Shown here: positions 25,368 to 33,723 of the stretch, piece by piece
How the letters are laid out: every line of letters begins with the position of its first letter
How positions within the stretch are numbered: the stretch's first letter is position 1
NCBI RefSeq assembly: GCF_000422485.1
Contig: NZ_KE383849.1
Coordinates: 220,472-284,471 of the forward strand
Length of the DNA stretch: 64,000 nucleotides
Direction: 5' to 3'
Source of the DNA: Paenibacillus pasadenensis DSM 19293
Lineage (GTDB): Bacteria; Bacillota; Bacilli; Paenibacillales; Paenibacillaceae
Translations under genes and position numbers: made by a program
The notes under the pieces: generated by a model
Databases searched by the model: none
Told to the model about the DNA's origin: nothing
Seen by the model: the letters and a program-made list of their open reading frames with translations, nothing else

Positions 25368-26093
25368 GTGACGAAAAAAAAAGTTCTCATTGTTGATGAC
25401 GAGCCTTCCATCTCCATGCTTCTGGAATTCAATCTCAACCTTGCCGGCTTTGAAGTCCGCTCCGTCCACGACGGCTTGGCCGTGTTCGATATGCTCAAGC
25501 CGTTCCGCCCCGATCTGATCGTGCTCGACCTGATGCTGCCCAAGATGGACGGCATCGAGGTATGCCGCGAGCTGCGCCGGCGCGGCAACGCCGTTCCGAT
25601 CGTCATGCTGACGGCGATGCAGGACGTCACCGACCGCATCGCCGGGCTCGACAACGGCGCGGACGATTACATGACCAAGCCGTTCAGTCCGCAGGAGCTG
25701 ATCTCGCGGATTCAGGCCGTCCTGCGGCGCGTGCAGGCGCAGCCCGGACAGATGGAAGAGATCCATTACGAGATTGGCCCGCTGCGCGTCGATCTCGGCC
25801 GCCGCGAGGTTCACTTGAACGGCGCCGCGATCGAGCTGACCCCGAAGGAATTCGAGCTGCTCGCCTTCCTTTGCCGGCACCGCGGCAAGGTGCTGAGCCG
25901 CCAGCAGCTGCTCCAGGGCGTGTGGGACTACCACTTCCTCGGCGATACCCGCATCGTCGACGTGCATATCAGCCATCTGCGGGACAAGATCGAGCGCAGC
26001 GCCCGTTCCCCGGAATTCATTATGACCGTGCGCAACGTCGGATACAAGCTCACCGGCCCCGGACCGAACGATCGGAGGAGCGCGCTGGCCTAG
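25368..26093 (+). CDS. OmpR/PhoP-family response regulator without adjacent kinase
   Basis: A 241-residue regulator: receiver domain with Asp10-Asp11, phospho-acceptor Asp54 (LIVLDLMLP) and Lys near 104 (MTKPFSPQ), then a winged-helix domain from about residue 135 to 230 (LTPKEFELLAFLCRHRGKVL). Start GTG 25368 follows AAAGGAGACC. The usual kinase partner is not next to it: the gene is followed by the serC terminator on the opposite strand. It may be a PhoP-like regulator paired with a kinase elsewhere or an orphan. Confidence 0.92.
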   Translation: MTKKKVLIVDDEPSISMLLEFNLNLAGFEVRSVHDGLAVFDMLKPFRPDLIVLDLMLPKMDGIEVCRELRRRGNAVPIVMLTAMQDVTDRIAGLDNGADDYMTKPFSPQELISRIQAVLRRVQAQPGQMEEIHYEIGPLRVDLGRREVHLNGAAIELTPKEFELLAFLCRHRGKVLSRQQLLQGVWDYHFLGDTRIVDVHISHLRDKIERSARSPEFIMTVRNVGYKLTGPGPNDRRSALA

Positions 26094-26153
26094 AGCGTGC
26101 TAGAGCGTGCTCGCCAACCTGCTCAAGGGCATCGCTCCCCGCCTTCTCGCCCC

Positions 26154-26196
26154 AAAAAGCAGCGCCCTTGCCGGCATCTCCGGCAAGGGCGCTGCT
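26154..26196 (-). terminator. Terminator of serC
   Basis: A 17-bp stem (26158-26174 with 26180-26196) with a 5-base loop, ending in five Ts on the minus strand. Confidence 0.9.
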
Positions 26197-26199
26197 GCT

Positions 26200-27312
26200 T
26201 CAGGCCAAGCGGCGCGTTCCGCTTCGGCCGTTTTTACGCTGGAATTCGGCCATGAACTCGGCAAGCGCCCGGCAGCTCTCGAGCGGCACCGCGTTGTAGG
26301 TCGAAGCCCGCAGGCCGCCGACGTCGCGATGGCCCTTGAGGCCGACGAAGCCGGCCCGCTCGGACTCCTGGATGAACTTCTTCTCCAGCTCCTCGCTCGT
26401 CAAGCGGAACGTGACGTTCATGAGCGAGCGGCTGCCGGACTCCGCTACGCCGCGATAGAACCCGCCGCTGCCGTCGATGGCGCTGTAGATGAGGCCCGTC
26501 TTCTCGCGGTTGAGGCGGTCGATCTCGGCCAGCCCGCCCTTGCCGCGGATCCACTCCAGCACGAGGCCGACCATGTAGACCGCAAAGGAAGGCGGCGTAT
26601 TGTACAGCGACTTGGACTTGGCATGCGTATCGTAGCGGAGCATCGTCGGCACGCCGGGACGGCTCGGCTCCAGCAGGTCGTCGCGGGCGATGACGAGCGT
26701 GACGCCGGACGGGCCGAGGTTCTTCTGCGCGCCGGCATAGATCATGCCGAACGAGGCGATGTCGAGCGGACGCGACATGATGTCGCTCGACATGTCCGCG
26801 ATGAGAGGAACCGCTCCCGTGCTCGGGAAGGAAGCGAGCTGGGTGCCCTCGATCGTCTCGTTGGACGTCAGATGCAGGTAGGCCGCATTGTCCGGCAGCT
26901 CCACCGAGGCGAGGTCCGGCATGCGGGTGAAGCGCGCGCCCTCGGACGTGGCGACGACGCGCGTCTCTCCGATCAGCTTCGCTTCCTTGATCGCTTTTTT
27001 GGCCCAGCTGCCGCTGTTTACGTAGGCGGCCGTCTTGCCGTCCGCAAGCAGGTTCATCGGCACCATCGCGAACTGGGTGCTCGCTCCGCCCTGGAGCAGC
27101 ATGACGCTGTAGCCGTCCGGCACGCCGAACAGCTCGCGCACGAGGCGTTCCGTGTTGTCGTTGACGCCCTCGAACGCCTTGCTGCGGTGGGACATCTCCA
27201 TGATGGACATGCCCGCTCCGTTGTAGTCGACGAACTGCTCCTGTGCCTGCCGCAGCACTTCAAGCGGCAGCGCCGCCGGACCGGCATTGAAATTGTAGGC
27301 TCTCTTCGTCAC
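26200..27312 (-). CDS. serC: Phosphoserine aminotransferase
   Basis: A 370-residue fold-type I PLP enzyme of normal length. It converts 3-phosphohydroxypyruvate and glutamate to phosphoserine and 2-oxoglutarate in serine (and pyridoxal) synthesis. It opens with the family signature YNFNAGPAALP, and the PLP lysine is Lys197 in YAGAQKNLGPSG. Start is a GTG. A sigma-A promoter lies upstream at 27369-27397 and a strong terminator 4 bases after the stop, so it is monocistronic. serA is not in the window. Confidence 0.96.
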   Translation of the reverse strand: MTKRAYNFNAGPAALPLEVLRQAQEQFVDYNGAGMSIMEMSHRSKAFEGVNDNTERLVRELFGVPDGYSVMLLQGGASTQFAMVPMNLLADGKTAAYVNSGSWAKKAIKEAKLIGETRVVATSEGARFTRMPDLASVELPDNAAYLHLTSNETIEGTQLASFPSTGAVPLIADMSSDIMSRPLDIASFGMIYAGAQKNLGPSGVTLVIARDDLLEPSRPGVPTMLRYDTHAKSKSLYNTPPSFAVYMVGLVLEWIRGKGGLAEIDRLNREKTGLIYSAIDGSGGFYRGVAESGSRSLMNVTFRLTSEELEKKFIQESERAGFVGLKGHRDVGGLRASTYNAVPLESCRALAEFMAEFQRKNGRSGTRRLA

Positions 27313-27368
27313 GCTCTCGCACCCCTGTCTCTGTCGCTGGAACGAAACGCTCCAGTAAAGTTATGAGT

Positions 27369-27397
27369 ATCTTAACAAGTTTGAGTTCATCCTTCAA
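27369..27397 (-). promoter_or_regulatory. Sigma-A promoter of serC
   Basis: Minus strand TTGAAG (27397-27392), 17 bases, TAAGAT (27374-27369), about 57 bases before the GTG start. Confidence 0.6.
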
Positions 27398-27481
27398 GGG
27401 CAAATTCGCGAATGCTGACCGGGAAAAGACCCGACATTATTCGGATTTAGGCTAGAACTATGCCTCGCCGCTCCTCGCATG

Positions 27482-27511
27482 AAAACAAGGCTCCCTGAAC
27501 CAGGGAGCCTT
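27482..27511 (-). terminator. Terminator of glnA
   Basis: AAGGCTCCCTG (27487-27497) pairs with CAGGGAGCCTT (27501-27511) around a 3-base loop, followed on the minus strand by GTTTTC. Confidence 0.88.
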
Positions 27512-27532
27512 GAAGGTATGAGTGCGTTCCGA

Positions 27533-28957
27533 CTAGCAGTCGAAGTAGAGGCCGTACTCGTGCGGATGGACACGGATCGCGACGGCTTTGGCTTCTTGAC
27601 GCTTGAAGGCCACATAGTTGTCGATGAAGTCCTGGCTGAAGACGCCGCTTTCGGTGAGGAACGCGGAGTCGGCCTCGAGAGCGTCCAGAGCCTCGTCCAG
27701 CGTTCCAGGAACGCTGCGGATCTCTTTTTTCTCTTCGTCGGACAGCTCGTAGATGTTTTTGTCGTACGGACCGTAGCCGAGAGCCGTCGGGTCGATCTTG
27801 CGCTGGATGCCGTCCAGGCCGGCAAGCAGCATCGCGGCGAACGCGAGGTACGGGTTGGCCGTGGAGTCCGGCGTGCGGAACTCGATGCGGCAGCCTTTCG
27901 GCGTGACCGCTGCGACCGGAATGCGCACCGCGGCGGAACGGTTGCCTTTGGAGAACACGAGGTTGACCGGAGCTTCGTAGCCTGGAACCAGGCGCTTGAA
28001 GGAGTTCGTGCTCGGGTTCGTCAGGGCGATCAGCGCCGGAGCGTGGTGCAGGATGCCGCCGATGTAGTGCAGCGCCATCTGGCTCAGGTTGGCATAAGCG
28101 CCTTTTTCGTAGAACAGCGGGCTGTCGCCGTTGAAGATCGACTGGTGGACGTGCATGCCGCTGCCGTTGTCGCCGAAGAGCGGCTTCGGCATGAACGTCG
28201 CGACCTTGCCGTACTGGCGAGCCGTGTTGTGCACGAGGTATTTGTACAGCAGCAGGTTGTCAGCCGTTTTGGTCAGCGTGTCGAAGCGGAAGTTGATTTC
28301 CGCTTGGCCGGCCGTCGCCACTTCGTGGTGATGGCGCTCGACGCGCAGGCCCGCTTCTTGCATCAGGCGGACCATCTCGCTGCGGATGTCCTGCTGGGAG
28401 TCGACCGGCGCCACCGGCACGTAGCCGCCTTTTACGCCGACCTTGAAGCCGAGGTTTCCGCCCTCTTCCTTGCGGTTCGTGTTCCAAGCCGCTTCCTCGG
28501 AGTCGACCGAGTAGAAGGAGGTGTTCATGGAGCTCTCGTAGCGCACGTCGTCAAAGATGAAGAATTCGGACTCTGGGGCAAAGAATGCCGCCGTGCCAAC
28601 GCCGGAGGATTGGAGGTATTCTTCCGCTTTTTGGGCGATGCTGCGCGGATCGCGATCGTAGCGCTCGCCGTCAGGCGTGTGGATGTTGCACATCACGTTG
28701 AGCGTCGGATGGTCCGTGAAAGGATCGATGAAGACGGCTTCCGTATCCGGCATCATGACCATGTCGGACTCTTCGATGCCGCGGAAGCCCGGAATCGAGG
28801 AACCGTCGAACGCTACGCCGTTGACGAACGTGTCACCATCCACTTCCGTCGCAGGAAGGGTGATGTGGTGAGCGCGGCCGGCAAGATCCACAAAACGGAA
28901 ATCGACAAACTGGATGCTGTTTTCTTTGATTTTGTCCAAAACACCTTGAACTGACAT
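27533..28957 (-). CDS. glnA: Glutamine synthetase type I
   Basis: A 474-residue GSI, which makes glutamine from glutamate, ammonia and ATP as a cytoplasmic dodecamer. Signatures: FDGSSIPGFRGIEESDM near residue 50, NGSGMHVHQS around 265, and NPSTNSFKRLVPGYEAPV near 311. At 474 residues it is longer than the ~444-residue GSI-alpha enzyme of the Bacillus glnRA operon, and NIYELSDEE near 399 lies where GSI-beta enzymes have their adenylylation-site region. No glnR gene is adjacent, but a GlnR-type box precedes the promoter. Start ATG 28957 follows GGAGGAAA. Confidence 0.95.
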   Translation of the reverse strand: MSVQGVLDKIKENSIQFVDFRFVDLAGRAHHITLPATEVDGDTFVNGVAFDGSSIPGFRGIEESDMVMMPDTEAVFIDPFTDHPTLNVMCNIHTPDGERYDRDPRSIAQKAEEYLQSSGVGTAAFFAPESEFFIFDDVRYESSMNTSFYSVDSEEAAWNTNRKEEGGNLGFKVGVKGGYVPVAPVDSQQDIRSEMVRLMQEAGLRVERHHHEVATAGQAEINFRFDTLTKTADNLLLYKYLVHNTARQYGKVATFMPKPLFGDNGSGMHVHQSIFNGDSPLFYEKGAYANLSQMALHYIGGILHHAPALIALTNPSTNSFKRLVPGYEAPVNLVFSKGNRSAAVRIPVAAVTPKGCRIEFRTPDSTANPYLAFAAMLLAGLDGIQRKIDPTALGYGPYDKNIYELSDEEKKEIRSVPGTLDEALDALEADSAFLTESGVFSQDFIDNYVAFKRQEAKAVAIRVHPHEYGLYFDC

Positions 28958-29035
28958 CTGAAATTTCCTCCATTTCCGAACGTTAGCATTGATTGGAGCC
29001 CAAATTGTTCAACTTTGACCCTAAACCTTGAAGTA

Positions 29036-29064
29036 ATTATAAAACTCTCGATTAACACCGTCAA
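29036..29064 (-). promoter_or_regulatory. Sigma-A promoter of glnA
   Basis: Minus strand TTGACG (29064-29059), 17 bases, TATAAT (29041-29036). The inferred leader is about 70 bases. Confidence 0.85.
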
Positions 29065-29092
29065 TAGCTATGTAAGGTATTTTTGGCACAAG

Positions 29093-29109
29093 TGTAAGCA
29101 TTACTCACA
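29093..29109. promoter_or_regulatory. GlnR/TnrA box upstream of glnA
   Basis: TGTAAGCATTACTCACA (minus: TGTGAGTAATGCTTACA) fits TGTNAN7TNACA fully. It is centred about 37 bases upstream of the -35, a position used by nitrogen regulators of the GlnR/TnrA family. Confidence 0.7.
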
Positions 29110-29150
29110 ACATTTATACAATATTCACATTGCGAACCGCCTTTCCGCAC

Positions 29151-29194
29151 GAACATCCGTAAATCCCTGAGAATCCAAGGTTTTACGGATGTTC
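29151..29194. repeat. 13-bp inverted repeat between aroF and glnA promoter region
   Basis: GAACATCCGTAAA (29151-29163) and TTTACGGATGTTC (29182-29194) are exact complements around an 18-base loop. No T run follows on either strand. It may help end the aroF transcript or be a small interspersed element. Confidence 0.7.
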
Positions 29195-29289
29195 ACGAAC
29201 AATAGGAGCGAATGCGGAGCCTGTCGTTATTCGTCTCTCTACATATTTATGCGAAAACGCTTTCTTTCTCTCTCCTCGAAAAGCTCCGT

Positions 29290-30351
29290 TCAGCGCTGCC
29301 AGACGGCGAACGCCTCGGGCTGCTCCTTTTTCGTGTCAAATTTCTTGCCGACGATCGGGGCGAGGCGCTCGAGATCCTTGAGCAGGCCGGCGAACTGGTC
29401 GGGGAAGAGCGACTGGACGCCGTCTCCGGTCATCGAGTTGTCCGGATCGGTATGCATCTCGATGATGAGCCCGTTCGCGCCGGCGGCGACCGACGCCTTG
29501 GCCATCGGCTCGACGAGCTCGCGCCGCCCCGTGCCGTGGCTCGGATCGGAGATGACGGGCAGATGGCTCAGCCCTTGCAGCACCGGAATCGCCGACAGGT
29601 CGAGCGTATTGCGTGTGTACGTCTCGAACGTGCGGATGCCGCGCTCGCACAGCATGACGTTGGGATTGCCTCCGGCGAGGATGTACTCGGCCGCGTTGAG
29701 GAATTCGTCGTAGGTGCTGCTGAAGCCGCGCTTGAGCAGCACCGGCGTCTGGATCGTGCCGAGCTTGCGCAGCAGGTCGAAGTTCTGCATGTTGCGCGTG
29801 CCGACCTGCAGGATGTCGGCATGCTCCGCGCAGATGTCCACGTACTCCGGCGTCATCACCTCGGTGATCGTGAGCAGGCCGTGCTTCTCGCCCGCCTCGC
29901 GCATCATCTGCAGTCCTTCGACGCCGACGCCCTGGAAGCTGTACGGCCCCGTACGCGGCTTGAACGCGCCTCCGCGCAGCACCTGGCCTCCGGCCGCCTT
30001 GACGAGGCGGGCGATCTCGTCGATCTGGGCCGCCGACTCCACGGCGCACGGACCGCCCATGATGACCAGATTGTCCCCGCCGATGCGGACGCCCTTGATG
30101 TCGATGACCGTATCCTCCGGATGGAAGTCGCGGCTCGCAAGCTTGTAGGACTTGGAGATCTTGATGACGTTCTCGACGCCCTTGAGCTGGCGCAGATGCT
30201 CGGCGAGCGTCGGCGCGGCCTGGCCGATGATGCCGATGACGGTGCGGTCCGTTCCTCTCGACACATGGGCCGTGACGCCGGCCTGCTCGATCTGGGCGAC
30301 AATCTCGGCGATGCGCTCGTCGGTGACGGATGGCTGAGTGATGACGATCAT
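29290..30351 (-). CDS. aroF: 3-deoxy-7-phosphoheptulonate synthase (DAHP synthase), type I-beta
   Basis: A 353-residue enzyme joining phosphoenolpyruvate and erythrose 4-phosphate in the first step of aromatic amino-acid synthesis. The N-terminal ~70 residues (MIVITQPSVTDERIAEIVAQ) form the ferredoxin-like regulatory domain of AroF/AroG-type Gram-positive enzymes; the barrel follows with IMGGPCAVES, RGGAFKPRTGPYSFQG and ISDPSHGTGRRELV. I used ATG 30351 after GAAGGAGAG rather than the longer frame. A near-consensus promoter precedes it; monocistronic, no chorismate mutase fusion. Confidence 0.95.
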   Translation of the reverse strand: MIVITQPSVTDERIAEIVAQIEQAGVTAHVSRGTDRTVIGIIGQAAPTLAEHLRQLKGVENVIKISKSYKLASRDFHPEDTVIDIKGVRIGGDNLVIMGGPCAVESAAQIDEIARLVKAAGGQVLRGGAFKPRTGPYSFQGVGVEGLQMMREAGEKHGLLTITEVMTPEYVDICAEHADILQVGTRNMQNFDLLRKLGTIQTPVLLKRGFSSTYDEFLNAAEYILAGGNPNVMLCERGIRTFETYTRNTLDLSAIPVLQGLSHLPVISDPSHGTGRRELVEPMAKASVAAGANGLIIEMHTDPDNSMTGDGVQSLFPDQFAGLLKDLERLAPIVGKKFDTKKEQPEAFAVWQR

Positions 30352-30456
30352 GGATGGTTCTCTCCTTCGGGGTTCGGATAAGGTGGCGCTATGCATTCGG
30401 ACAAGACTTTCGCACTTGTTCGCTTTTAAGCTTTTATGCTTTTATTTGCTAAAGTA

Positions 30457-30485
30457 AATATACGCGATTCCGCTCCCTCTGTCAA
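30457..30485 (-). promoter_or_regulatory. Sigma-A promoter of aroF
   Basis: Minus strand TTGACA (30485-30480), 17 bases, TATATT (30462-30457); the leader is about 100 bases. Confidence 0.85.
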
Positions 30486-30522
30486 GACGCCCTTCCAGAG
30501 CAGGCGGCCCGCTCCTCGCACG

Positions 30523-30558
30523 AAAAGCGGCCGCTCCCCGAAGCCAGGGAGCGGCCGC
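30523..30558 (-). terminator. Terminator of the GT39 gene
   Basis: GCGGCCGCTCCC (30527-30538) pairs with GGGAGCGGCCGC (30547-30558) and is followed by four Ts on the minus strand. Confidence 0.88.
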
Positions 30559-30564
30559 CTGCCG

Positions 30565-32922
30565 CTAATCGAGCGTCACTTCATACAGCGTCGCCGCTCC
30601 GCTCGCGGAGGAGCCGTAGGCGGACGGATCGACCGCCTTGCCGTGCTCGGCGATCCAGGCATTCAGATCGCTGCCGCTGCCGCCGTTGCTGCCGCCGCGT
30701 CCGCCGCCCCCGAAGCCTCCGCCTCCGACGAGGAAATACTTCACCTTGCCCGAACGGACGAGCGCTTCAAGCTTCTGTTCGTCGTAGACCGGATCGGAGT
30801 TTTGAAAGCCGTGCAGGATGACGACCTTCTCGCCTTCGCCGACAATGTAAGGGGCCGCCGTACCGTAGTCGGATACGGCAAGCAGGTAGTCCGTCGTCTG
30901 GTTGTCCCGCAAGTACGCGAGCAAGCCCGGATCGACCGAAACCGCCTCGCCGCGACCTCCTCCGAAGAACGAGCCGGGCATCATGCCGACCATGCCGCCC
31001 TGCGCCTGCGGATTCGCCCCGCCGCTTTGCCCTCCGCCTGGGGCTCCCCCGCTCCAGCCGCCGCCTGCGCCGTCATCCGCGCCATTGCCTTGGGCGCCGC
31101 CCGGTCCCCCCGCGGCCGGCATTTCGCCGGGGAAACCGCCGGGGAAACCGCCGGCCATGCCGGCCGCAGCTCGGCCCGACATCGCCCCGCCGAAGCCGCC
31201 CATGCCGGAGTCCGGTCCGGCGGCCGGAATCATCGAGTTCTGCCCGTACACGATCGGCGTCGCCGACCAGTAGGCCGGGCCGATCAGCAGCACGGCCAGC
31301 CCGGCTGCCGCGATCCAGCGGACGGAGCGGCGGTCTCTTCCCGCTGTCGCGGTCGCGCCGAGCAAAAGCGCGCCGAGCAGGCCGAGACCGGCGACGGCGA
31401 TCGACCAGCCGAGCCCGATCGTGGATTCGTAGGCTTGCAGGATGTACCACTGGAACAGCGCGGTCGCGGCGATCGAGGCCGGCAGCAGCCAGGACTGCCA
31501 GCCCGCCCCCTCGCGGTAGCGGACCCATAGGGTCCACGCTCCGGCGCCTGCCAGCGCGGCGATCGGCGGCGCCAGCATGATGAGATAATACGAGTGGAAA
31601 AAGCCTGCGACGCTGAAAAATGCCGCTGCCGGCAGCAGCCACGCCAGCCAGAACAGCGTCTCCTTCTGCGCCGCCGTCAGGCTGTGGAGACGCAGCGGAA
31701 AGAGCAGGACGAGCGCCGACAGCAGCGCCAGCGGCAGCAGCCAGCTGGCCTGGCCGGACAGCGACTGCTGGAACAGGCGCAGCGGCCCCGCCTCGCCCGT
31801 GTTGAACATGCCGCCTCCGCCGCCCATCCGGCCTCCGCCATCGCCGAACGTCCTGCCTTCGGCAGAACCGAAGCCTCCGGCAGCGAATCTTCCTGCGCCT
31901 CCGCCCTCCGGCCGCTCTGCTCCGGAGTCTGTGCCTGCGCCGCCAGCCGCGCCCGGCCTGCCGGCCGCATTCCCGCCAGCCCCACCGCCATCCGCCGCGC
32001 CTTGGCCGAAGACGCTTGACCCGCCCTGCCCGGTTGCGTCCTGCATCGTGCCGTCCGGCGAGATCGCGCCGGGGAAGCCTCCCTGTCCCGCCTGGCCGCC
32101 CGCGCCGCCGCGGTCGCCGGTCAGGCGGGAGATGCCGTTGTAGCCGAACGCCAGCTCCAGCACGGAGTTCGTCTCGCTGCTGCCGACGTACGGCCGCTTG
32201 TCCGCCGGCACCGCGTCGACGACGACCGCCCACGAGACCGAGATCAGCAGCATCAGAGCCGTGCAGCCGGCCAGCAGGCCGTACTTCGCCTTTGCCTTCA
32301 TCCGCACGCCCAGCACATAGAGCAGGTAAAACGCCGGCAGCACCATGTACGCCTGCAGCATCTTCATGTTGAAGCCCGCCCCGATCAGCGCGAAGGCGGC
32401 CAGCAGGTTGCCCGCGCGTCCTTCGCGGACGCCGCGCAGCAGGAACCAGGCCGCGAGCGCGAGCGTGAACACGAGCATCCCGTCGATGTTGTTCGTGCGC
32501 GACACCGCGACCGCGACCGGCGTCAGCGCCATCGCCCAGGCGGCCGCACGCGCCGCCACTGCGCCGAACGTCGGCTTCACGCACGCGTACAGCAACGGTA
32601 CGGTCGCGACGCTCGCCAGCGCCTGCGGCAGGATGACCGACCAGCCTTGCAGGCCGAATACCCAGGCGAACGCCGACTGGATCCAGAAGGTCAGCGGCGG
32701 CTTGTCGACCGTCACCGACCCGGCCGAGTCCAGCGAGCCGTAGAAGAAGTTGTGCCAGCTCTGCAGCATGCTTCCGACCGCCGTCGTGTAGTACGTGTTG
32801 GCGTAGACCTCCTGCCAGATGCCGTATCCGTTCAGGAAGACCGCGGCGGCGACCGCCGCCAGCAGCCAGCCGTCCACGGCGATGCCGCGGCGCAGCCGCG
32901 CCGCCTTCTCTTGTCCGTTCAT
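30565..32922 (-). CDS. GT39/ArnT-like membrane glycosyltransferase with Gly-rich insertions
   Basis: A 785-residue polytopic protein of the PMT/ArnT (GT39) superfamily, which transfers sugars from lipid carriers to protein or envelope acceptors at the outer membrane face. The first loop has NTYYTTAVGSM and GSVTVDKPPLTFWIQ, typical of YkcB-like members. About 12 hydrophobic segments are visible. Two long Gly/Ala-rich segments interrupt it, near residues 270-375 and 580-655, rich in GG, GQGG and GGA runs; they are loops of low complexity also seen in Paenibacillus relatives. C-terminus is a soluble domain with VILHGFQNSDPVYDEQKLEA. Start ATG 32922 follows GAGGAG. Confidence 0.88.
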   Translation of the reverse strand: MNGQEKAARLRRGIAVDGWLLAAVAAAVFLNGYGIWQEVYANTYYTTAVGSMLQSWHNFFYGSLDSAGSVTVDKPPLTFWIQSAFAWVFGLQGWSVILPQALASVATVPLLYACVKPTFGAVAARAAAWAMALTPVAVAVSRTNNIDGMLVFTLALAAWFLLRGVREGRAGNLLAAFALIGAGFNMKMLQAYMVLPAFYLLYVLGVRMKAKAKYGLLAGCTALMLLISVSWAVVVDAVPADKRPYVGSSETNSVLELAFGYNGISRLTGDRGGAGGQAGQGGFPGAISPDGTMQDATGQGGSSVFGQGAADGGGAGGNAAGRPGAAGGAGTDSGAERPEGGGAGRFAAGGFGSAEGRTFGDGGGRMGGGGGMFNTGEAGPLRLFQQSLSGQASWLLPLALLSALVLLFPLRLHSLTAAQKETLFWLAWLLPAAAFFSVAGFFHSYYLIMLAPPIAALAGAGAWTLWVRYREGAGWQSWLLPASIAATALFQWYILQAYESTIGLGWSIAVAGLGLLGALLLGATATAGRDRRSVRWIAAAGLAVLLIGPAYWSATPIVYGQNSMIPAAGPDSGMGGFGGAMSGRAAAGMAGGFPGGFPGEMPAAGGPGGAQGNGADDGAGGGWSGGAPGGGQSGGANPQAQGGMVGMMPGSFFGGGRGEAVSVDPGLLAYLRDNQTTDYLLAVSDYGTAAPYIVGEGEKVVILHGFQNSDPVYDEQKLEALVRSGKVKYFLVGGGGFGGGGRGGSNGGSGSDLNAWIAEHGKAVDPSAYGSSASGAATLYEVTLD

Positions 32923-33069
32923 CGTTTCCCACTCTCCTCGTCCAATCCGGGCTGATTCCACCATCTTACGGGATCAAGATGAACGAAAAATGAACGAGGC
33001 CGCGCTCAAAACGAACCACTGGGGCGGACGACCAGGATTCGGGATCTGAATGGGCCGCTTTGCGCGGAG

Positions 33070-33145
33070 CTGGCCATTCGAAACCTGCACCCGCTTCGCT
33101 GCGAGCTAGCGCATTCGAAACCTGCACCCGCTTCGCGGAGCGGAG
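33070..33145 (+). repeat. Composite repeat locus 1, module A (2 units)
   Basis: Two copies of a unit containing CATTCGAAACCTGCACCCGC TTCGC start at 33075 and 33112 (37-base spacing). The same unit, in degenerate form, starts locus 2 at 50036. Confidence 0.8.
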
Positions 33146-33299
33146 ACTCGTTCCGATCTCCCTGGAGCCCAGATTCCTTTGATTCCCTGTTCCGAAACGG
33201 AAGGAATCCGGCCTCCAAGGGAACCGCTGACGCTTCTCCACGAGCCCCCGTCCGCTTCGCTCTTTGGTTTCGACGATAGGCTCGGTGCCCTCGCTCATC
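33146..33299 (+). repeat. Composite repeat locus 1, module B
   Basis: A 154-base segment nearly identical to 50212-50365, with differences only around 33185, 33228 and 33272. It contains a TTCCGAAACGGAAGGAA dyad. Decayed partial copies follow at about 33385-33435 and 33600-33670. On the minus strand it has an open frame starting MSEGTEPIVETKERSGRG. Confidence 0.85.
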
Positions 33300-33469
33300 A
33301 GCACTAACTCTTGTGACCTCACCGATACGATCGTTTAGAGAATAATGCCGAATCTGCCTCCAACCGCGGAGTGGAAACTCATTATGCTCTCCATGCACCC
33401 CAGATTTCTTTGAGCGCATTTCTCCGAAACCCTAGAAAAAATCCTATATCGAGCTGAATGCCGAAAACT

Positions 33470-33590
33470 TAGGGTTACAGCGGCTTACAAGCTCGCCTTT
33501 CAAGCTCCAACCCGATTAAATCGGGTTACAGCGGCCCTCAAGCCCGTCCTTCAAGCTCCAACCCGATTAAATCGGGTTACAGCGACCCGC
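33470..33590 (+). repeat. Composite repeat locus 1, module C: 51-bp palindrome repeat
   Basis: AACCCGATTAAATCGGGTT starts at 33509 and 33560, with one decayed copy one period earlier (GGGTTACAGCGGC at 33472). Period 51. Each palindrome is followed by ACAGCG and then CAAGC. Confidence 0.85.
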
Positions 33591-33723
33591 AAGCCCCTCT
33601 GTAGCGGAAGGAATCCAGCTTCAGAGGAATCGCTGTCGCTACACGAGCCCCGTTTACTTCGCTCCACTTAGTTCCAACTCATGCTTGGCGAAAGGTACTT
33701 GGTGCGCATCGCCCTCCTCCTGT

